Of a stretch of DNA of 38,762 nucleotides, positions 34,898 through 38,762 are shown one piece after another (the stretch's first letter is position 1; each line of letters opens with the position of its first letter). Both the position numbers and the translations under genes were made by a program. The notes under the pieces are model-generated. The model was given only the letters and a program-made list of their open reading frames with translations. It had not been told where the DNA came from and did not search any database. The stretch comes from Synechococcus sp. AG-670-B23 (GTDB lineage Bacteria > Cyanobacteriota > Cyanobacteriia > PCC-6307 > Cyanobiaceae): assembly GCA_003209165.1 (NCBI GenBank), contig QCSL01000017.1, forward strand, positions 1-38,762, given 5' to 3'.

Positions 34898-35334
34898 AAA
34901 GGGTGGCCGTTCTCGATCCAGGCCGCTGCAAATGTGGCCTTGTGCTGGCCGATCTTCAACTAGGTCTCGTGCGCGAGGGGCATGTGCTGGCCCCGGACGC
35001 CGTGGAACCCTGGCTGGAGCAATGGAATCAAGACCAACCTCTCGACCGCATCCTGCTCGGCGATGGCACGGGCAGCCGAGCCTGGATCCAGCGGCTGAAA
35101 CGACTGGGCAATCTCACCGTGATCCCCGAGCAGGGAACAACCCTGCGTGCACGACAGCGTTATTGGACGCTGTGGCCGGCACAAGGTTGGCGACGGATGC
35201 TTCCGGCCGGGCTGCGCATTCCACCGGTGGATCTAGATGCTGTTGCCGCCTTGGTCATGCTGGAGGAGCACCTGCAGTGCCACCTGAGATGGCCAGAGCC
35301 TGCCCCCACTTTCTCGCTCAGAACCTGGCCCTGA
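34894..35334 (+). CDS. YqgF/RuvC-like RNase H-fold nuclease
   Basis: A 146-residue RNase H-fold protein, most like the YqgF/RuvC-type nucleases that process 16S rRNA ends or resolve junctions. The first strand carries the acidic site (VAVLDPGRCKCGLVLAD), followed by a middle strand ILLGDGTGSRAW, a strand LTVIPEQGTTLRARQRYW with a conserved glutamate, and a last helix with IPPVDLDAVAALVMLEEHL supplying an aspartate. That makes the expected D-E-D triad plausible. The cysteines in the first loop are shared by cyanobacterial members as far as I recall. It is coupled to the DUF3084 gene and overlaps a convergent gene by 17 bases. Confidence 0.8.
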   Translation: MKRVAVLDPGRCKCGLVLADLQLGLVREGHVLAPDAVEPWLEQWNQDQPLDRILLGDGTGSRAWIQRLKRLGNLTVIPEQGTTLRARQRYWTLWPAQGWRRMLPAGLRIPPVDLDAVAALVMLEEHLQCHLRWPEPAPTFSLRTWP

Positions 35335-35575
35335 CAGTGAAGGTGTAGTCGCCCCCTGGTTCCAACCTGTAATCGGAACGCACCAAAAAGCGCCGCAGGG
35401 CATCCTCGATCAGGGCACGTCCTAAGGACGGCTCCACCAGCAGTTCTCCACGGTCGAAGGCCCAGGAAAACTGCCACTCGAAGCCCCCGGCCGAGACTTC
35501 ACCCTCCACGCACTTCGCCTGAAAACACTGGCGAAGCACCCGTAAATGGGCCGTGGTCGCCGGGAGAGCCGGCAT
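35318..35575 (-). CDS. DUF3146 family protein
   Basis: An 85-residue soluble protein conserved in cyanobacteria, function unknown. Recognisable parts are TTAHLRVLRQCFQAKCVEGEVS, FEWQFSWAFDRGELLVEPSL with many aromatics, and GRALIEDALRRFLVRSDYRL ending PGGDYTFTVRARF. The compact alternating pattern suggests a small alpha/beta fold. I assign DUF3146 by memory of this pattern. The ATG at 35575 is shared with the stop region of the upstream pth gene (TGATG), indicating co-translation. Its end overlaps the convergent YqgF-like gene. Confidence 0.83.
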   Translation of the reverse strand: MPALPATTAHLRVLRQCFQAKCVEGEVSAGGFEWQFSWAFDRGELLVEPSLGRALIEDALRRFLVRSDYRLEPGGDYTFTVRARF

Positions 35576-36192
35576 CAGTCTCCAGACTCCGGGTCATAGC
35601 GAAACCCGTTGATCCAGGTCCCAGCACGCTCAAAACTCTGGCGCTGAAGATGTTGAATCCCGTCCAGAACAGCATCAAGAACAGCGCCAACACAAGGTTG
35701 CTCCACCTTGCTGAACGGACCAAGAACATGGGACACAGTTCGGGCTCGACGCTCAGCAGTGTTCTCAGCCGGCGCACCAATGCCAATCCGCAGCCTTGGG
35801 AACGCCTGGGTCCCGAGATGCTTGATGGTGCTGCGCAATCCGTTGTGCCCACCAGCGCTGCCCTGCGCCCGCAGCCGCAAACGACCAAGCGGAAGATCCA
35901 TGTCGTCTACCAGCACCAGCAATTGGTGGGGCTCCAGGCCGAACCAATCGAGGGCAGCACGAATCGCGCGTCCGCTGTCGTTCATGTAGGTCTGGGGCAT
36001 CAGCAGGCGCAGGCGCTGTTCCCCCACCCCTGCGTCCGCTGCAAGACCGTGCAACTTGGCTTGGAGTCGAAAACTGGACCCAGAGCGCTCTCCCAAAAGC
36101 TCCAAGGCCATGAAGCCGATGTTGTGGCGGGTGCCGGCATATTTCACACCCGGGTTTCCCAGTCCCACCACCAGCTTGAGATCAGTGGTCAT
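35575..36192 (-). CDS. pth: peptidyl-tRNA hydrolase
   Basis: Pth releases peptides from prematurely dissociated peptidyl-tRNA and is essential for tRNA recycling. The 205-residue protein shows LVVGLGNPGVKYAGTRHNIG (catalytic histidine in RHNIG), LLMPQTYMNDSGRAI, VLVDDMDLPLGRLRLRAQGS, and AGGHNGLRSTIKHLGT, then FPRLRIGIGAP, all standard. The ATG at 36192 fits. The C-terminal extension (GTWINGFRYDPESGD) is short and cyanobacteria-like. It lies between tatA and the DUF3146 gene on the same strand, with 14 bases to tatA. Confidence 0.97.
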   Translation of the reverse strand: MTTDLKLVVGLGNPGVKYAGTRHNIGFMALELLGERSGSSFRLQAKLHGLAADAGVGEQRLRLLMPQTYMNDSGRAIRAALDWFGLEPHQLLVLVDDMDLPLGRLRLRAQGSAGGHNGLRSTIKHLGTQAFPRLRIGIGAPAENTAERRARTVSHVLGPFSKVEQPCVGAVLDAVLDGIQHLQRQSFERAGTWINGFRYDPESGD

Positions 36193-36206
36193 ACCGCTGA
36201 AGCGAC

Positions 36207-36437
36207 TCAGTCGCTGGGGGGAAGGTCTTCGGCCTGCTTGGCAGCGTCGCCAGACACCTCAGGTTCAGCCATGGCTTTGTTGATCTCGCGCTCAAATTCC
36301 TTGGACGCGGACTGGAAGCCTTTCAAAGTCTTTCCCAGTGTACGACCCAGTTCTGGCAAGCGTTTCGGCCCGAAGACCAACAGGGCTACTGCGCCGATAA
36401 CCGCCATTTCGGGGAGACCGACGCCGAAGATGTTCAT
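36207..36437 (-). CDS. tatA: twin-arginine translocase subunit TatA/TatE
   Basis: TatA forms the channel-like assembly that moves folded proteins with twin-arginine signals across cytoplasmic and thylakoid membranes. The 76-residue protein has the short N-terminal membrane helix (VGLPEMAVIGAVALLVFGP), the hinge FGPKRLPELGRTLGKTL, an amphipathic helix with KGFQSASKEFEREINKA, and a charged tail. Whether it serves as TatA or TatB cannot be told, since both families look alike. The ATG at 36437 is used. It follows psbH with a nine-base gap and precedes pth, a common cyanobacterial arrangement. Confidence 0.95.
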   Translation of the reverse strand: MNIFGVGLPEMAVIGAVALLVFGPKRLPELGRTLGKTLKGFQSASKEFEREINKAMAEPEVSGDAAKQAEDLPPSD

Positions 36438-36446
36438 GGGTGCAGA

Positions 36447-36647
36447 TCAGCCGAGACCGTTCCAGTTCACATTGATACCCTCGAGGATGAGGGACTTGTT
36501 GTAAAGCTGAAGAATAACCAGCAGGAATACCAAGAAAAGCACCATGAAGATGCCCATCACGGGAGTGGTGCCCCATCCGGGAACCACTTTGCCGTATTCG
36601 GAGTTCAGTGGGCGGAGAAGGTCTCCCAGACGGGTGCGTTGGGCCAT
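36447..36647 (-). CDS. psbH: photosystem II protein H
   Basis: PsbH is a one-helix subunit of the photosystem II core, needed for CP47 and D1 assembly and acceptor-side stability. It has 66 residues, starting [20 protein letters not shown], then [19 protein letters not shown] with the transmembrane helix [20 protein letters not shown], ending in VNWNGLG. The reading frame continues upstream to 36815 but only the ATG at 36647 gives the known protein. It is divergent from psbN, leaving an 84-base shared upstream region, and starts a run with tatA, pth and DUF3146. Confidence 0.97.
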   Translation of the reverse strand: MAQRTRLGDLLRPLNSEYGKVVPGWGTTPVMGIFMVLFLVFLLVILQLYNKSLILEGINVNWNGLG

Positions 36648-36731
36648 GGCGACGCCGGGTCTCGGGTTGTTTGAAGTGTCGATACTGTAGGGGCCGACTC
36701 CGGTTTGGGGTTGATCCTGTCGAGAGATGTG

Positions 36732-36872
36732 ATGGAAACGTCGTCCCCAGCCCTGTCCGTAGCTATCGGAGTGCTTGCAGTTTTGTTCGGACTCACCGGA
36801 TTTGGCGTGTATCAAGCCTTTGGTCCGCCCTCAAAAGCTCTTGACGATCCGTTTGACGATCACGAGGACTGA
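36732..36872 (+). CDS. psbN: PsbN, photosystem II assembly factor
   Basis: A 46-residue single-helix protein, too short for many ORF callers: the N terminus [20 protein letters not shown] is followed by [20 protein letters not shown] and a final FDDHED. The [15 protein letters not shown] motif and acidic end are diagnostic of PsbN, which assists assembly of the photosystem II reaction centre but is not a stable subunit. It is divergent from psbH, the conserved arrangement. Its TGA overlaps the 3' end of the convergent alpha-mannosidase gene by 13 bases. Confidence 0.97.
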   Translation: METSSPALSVAIGVLAVLFGLTGFGVYQAFGPPSKALDDPFDDHED

Positions 36873-38762
36873 ACCAGCACCATTGCTACGAGATCTCCGG
36901 GAGCGATCACGACCGCTTCTGTTGCGTTTGAGTCGGTTGGCCTGCGAACACGCCAACCCTCACCGGGAGTCCATCGGCAGCGCGCAGAACCTGCGTTGAG
37001 CAGCTTCAGCAGGCAGCCGCCGTCATGGCGCTGTAATGCCACCGGAGTGAGCTGATGCGGTAGAGATGGGAGCCACTGACGCAGCTCAGCGGGCAAAGCC
37101 ATGCACAAGCCGGGCTCACGGAACGCAATGGCTGCCTGAGGCACACCGGCATCGCTCCAGCAGCTGGAGAACGGCATGAGGGCCAAACGCTGGCGATGCC
37201 ACCCCTGATCAGCGCTGGGATCAGGCCAGGTCGGACCCCGCAGCAGAGAAATACCGAGTCGGTCTGAAGACCAATCAACCCCCTGGGAGCCGTCCAGCAA
37301 AACAGCTATTCCGCCTCCGGGAGCTGCCGACTGCGAGGCGAACCAGGAGATCACAGGAACTTCCCAGCGGGCTTGTTCCCGTGCCGTCATCGGCTCAGCG
37401 GGCCGTTCGATCACCCCTCCACTGGTGTCAGCACCGATGCGGACGGCGGGGGTCGCCAGCGGCAAGTCCAGACGAAGCAACTCATGGGTCTGACGCCAGT
37501 CGATGCTGCAAATCAGCTCCAGCCATGGCGTGTCGGCCTTCAGCCGCAGGTCCAGCCGCATTCGGCTGGCACCGAGCTGGCGCCGCAACACCAGATGGGC
37601 CACCAGGGGGCCCTGATCGAGCCATTCCAAGGAATCCGCGGACACCACGCCCAAGGGCTGGGATCGGTAATCAGACGCCAGATCCCAGGCATCCCAAAAC
37701 TCGCCACAGTCCCGATACCGCTCCAGCTGCAGGGGCGACGACAGTTGCTCTCGCCCATCCCGGTCCCGCAGAGCCAGCAGTCCTGACGCGGAGACGTCAA
37801 GGTCGATCAGACCATTGCCCACGCGCCAAGCTCCTGAGCCCAGCGACGTGATGACCACAGAATGACGGGGTTCAACAGCGCAGGACGCCAACCCTGGTTC
37901 TCGCCGGAGCGGGACAGAACAAATCCCGTGCTGACGCGGCAACTGCACCCAGGTGCCACCACCGGCAGCAGCTTGCTGGGGCAGTAAAACGGCATCGACT
38001 GACCACGATCCCGCTGGAAGGCGAACCAGAGGCGACCAGGAGGACAAGGGCTGTAGCCCCCACCAACTCCATTCCGCCGCTGTGCCCTTCGGACGCGGCA
38101 GCCTTGCCAGCCGCCGGTCACGTTCCTGGCGAGCCTGGCGCCGGGACGAGCGCCAAACCGGTTCCGCCTGTTCAAACACCTCCGGGATCGAGGTTCCCGG
38201 AAGGATGTCGTGAAACTGTTGAAACAACAGCGGGCGCCAATCGCTGCTGCCGCTGTCCAGGCCCGTGATGGCCAAAAGGGCCGAAGCAGCATCAGCCTCC
38301 CGCAGAAGCCGTTCCAGCGTTCGATTGTGACGTTTCTGATCAGGACGGCTGGTGGCGCAACCGCGGTGCAACTCCAGGAAGAGCTCATCACGCCACACCG
38401 GCCAGGCCTGATCGTCCTGCTCTAGCTCGGACAAAAACGCGCGCACCGTGCCGGCTCGGGTGGGTAGGGCGGCCGCTTGCCCCTCCCAGAGCTCGATCTG
38501 TTCCAGCAACTCCTCGGTGGGACCACCACCGTGATCACCAACACCCGGAATCCAGAGCGCCGCCTCCAGCCCCGTGGCCTGATGCCATGCCCGCTGCTCC
38601 CCAAGCATCTCTACAGGATCGGCGCGACGCCCGATCGGTGGCAGCATCAGGCTGCGCAGTTCAGACCCTCCCCGTCCGCGCCAGCGGAACAAACGATGGG
38701 GGAAAGGGTTCTCCGCATTCCAGGCCAGCTTGTGAGTGCAGAACCAGCGCACACCGGTGGCT
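36860..38762 (-). CDS. glycoside hydrolase family 38 alpha-mannosidase, C-terminal part (5' end beyond window)
   Basis: The frame is open through the window edge and gives about 633 residues of a GH38-type alpha-mannosidase. The visible segment begins TGVRWFCTHKLAWNAENPFP with HRLFRWRG, the family's central catalytic region, followed by the helical domain with LFLELHRGCATSRPDQKRHN (the L-x-L-H-R-G-x-x-T-S-x-x-x-x-K-x-x-N pattern), QQFHDILPGTSIPEVFEQAE, and a C-terminal beta domain (AWRVGNGLIDLDVSASGLLA). The catalytic aspartate of the N-terminal barrel lies outside. Such enzymes trim alpha-mannosides, and substrates in marine Synechococcus are not established. The end overlaps psbN. Confidence 0.9.
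   Translation of the reverse strand, partial: ATGVRWFCTHKLAWNAENPFPHRLFRWRGRGGSELRSLMLPPIGRRADPVEMLGEQRAWHQATGLEAALWIPGVGDHGGGPTEELLEQIELWEGQAAALPTRAGTVRAFLSELEQDDQAWPVWRDELFLELHRGCATSRPDQKRHNRTLERLLREADAASALLAITGLDSGSSDWRPLLFQQFHDILPGTSIPEVFEQAEPVWRSSRRQARQERDRRLARLPRPKGTAAEWSWWGLQPLSSWSPLVRLPAGSWSVDAVLLPQQAAAGGGTWVQLPRQHGICSVPLRREPGLASCAVEPRHSVVITSLGSGAWRVGNGLIDLDVSASGLLALRDRDGREQLSSPLQLERYRDCGEFWDAWDLASDYRSQPLGVVSADSLEWLDQGPLVAHLVLRRQLGASRMRLDLRLKADTPWLELICSIDWRQTHELLRLDLPLATPAVRIGADTSGGVIERPAEPMTAREQARWEVPVISWFASQSAAPGGGIAVLLDGSQGVDWSSDRLGISLLRGPTWPDPSADQGWHRQRLALMPFSSCWSDAGVPQAAIAFREPGLCMALPAELRQWLPSLPHQLTPVALQRHDGGCLLKLLNAGSARCRWTPGEGWRVRRPTDSNATEAVVIAPGDLVAMVLVQSS

Noticed and set aside
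35650..36504. 284-codon frame antisense to pth and tatA
   Set aside because: It spans three well-supported minus-strand genes and has no protein-like motif.
1..38762. CRISPR arrays, insertion sequences, prophage genes, toxin-antitoxin or restriction systems
   Set aside because: No regularly spaced repeats, transposase, integrase, phage structural or restriction-type proteins were seen in any frame.

Overview
The window looks like part of the chromosome of a marine picocyanobacterium, most likely a marine Synechococcus (or close Cyanobium/Prochlorococcus-type relative). The evidence is the combination of psbO, psbH, psbN, crtR, ntcA, a TxlA-type thioredoxin, an IctB-type membrane protein, a Ycf20-like protein and several small cyanobacterium-specific families (DUF2555, DUF3146, DUF3177, DUF3084), together with high GC, very tight packing and many ATGA/TGATG overlaps. 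No plasmid, prophage, CRISPR or insertion-sequence genes were seen. Strain identity cannot be fixed from the sequence alone. LAYOUT: 1-1427 is a decayed stretch, with a possible glycosyltransferase remnant and a clear frameshifted aspartyl/asparaginyl beta-hydroxylase pseudogene. It is followed by a cupin gene, aroC, a lysine-rich-tailed small protein, and the minus-strand run psbO, sat, ftsH (FtsH3 type) and eda. Next come coaBC with a DUF2555 gene, tRNA-Ala(CGC), a small conserved ORF and a Ycf20-like gene. A second graveyard (about 11310-11612) holds a type II NADH dehydrogenase remnant. From 11770 to 20200 lie pyrB and a 3-methyladenine glycosylase, a YhhQ-type queuosine-precursor transporter, a very small one-helix protein, a creatininase-family protein with gatC, crtR, tRNA-Leu(UAG), a Ycf66-like protein and ileS. 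From 20185 to 29444: two minus-strand cyanobacterial hypotheticals, a FIST-domain protein, trmB, an IctB-like gene overlapping a BadF-type sugar kinase, glmM, and a large Slt70-type lytic transglycosylase. From 29508 to 38762: txlA, thyX, dcd and a degenerate CobA-like gene, rph, ntcA, a DUF3084 coiled-coil protein, a YqgF/RuvC-like nuclease, DUF3146, pth, tatA, psbH, psbN (46 codons) and a partial GH38 alpha-mannosidase. HOW IT WORKS TOGETHER: Most of this is core metabolism. The themes are photosystem II assembly and repair (psbO, psbH, psbN, FtsH3, crtR carotenoids), deoxynucleotide supply (thyX, dcd), translation (ileS, gatC, trmB, pth, two tRNAs), envelope and amino-sugar metabolism (sugar kinase, glmM, Slt), and nitrogen control (ntcA). 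I did not find a convincing new defence or mobile system. The most informative signals are: (1) a complete NtcA-activated promoter (GTA-N8-TAC, 22-nt spacer, TAN3T) in front of ntcA, overlapping the rph stop and implying autoregulation and a shorter NtcA; (2) a CobA-like corrinoid adenosyltransferase relative that has lost its P-loop, next to dcd and thyX; (3) a PsbO precursor with a lipobox-like signal peptide; (4) a histone-H1-like tail on a small protein next to aroC; (5) two pseudogenes whose lesions can be traced base by base; and (6) a kinase-glmM-Slt group suggesting peptidoglycan sugar recycling.
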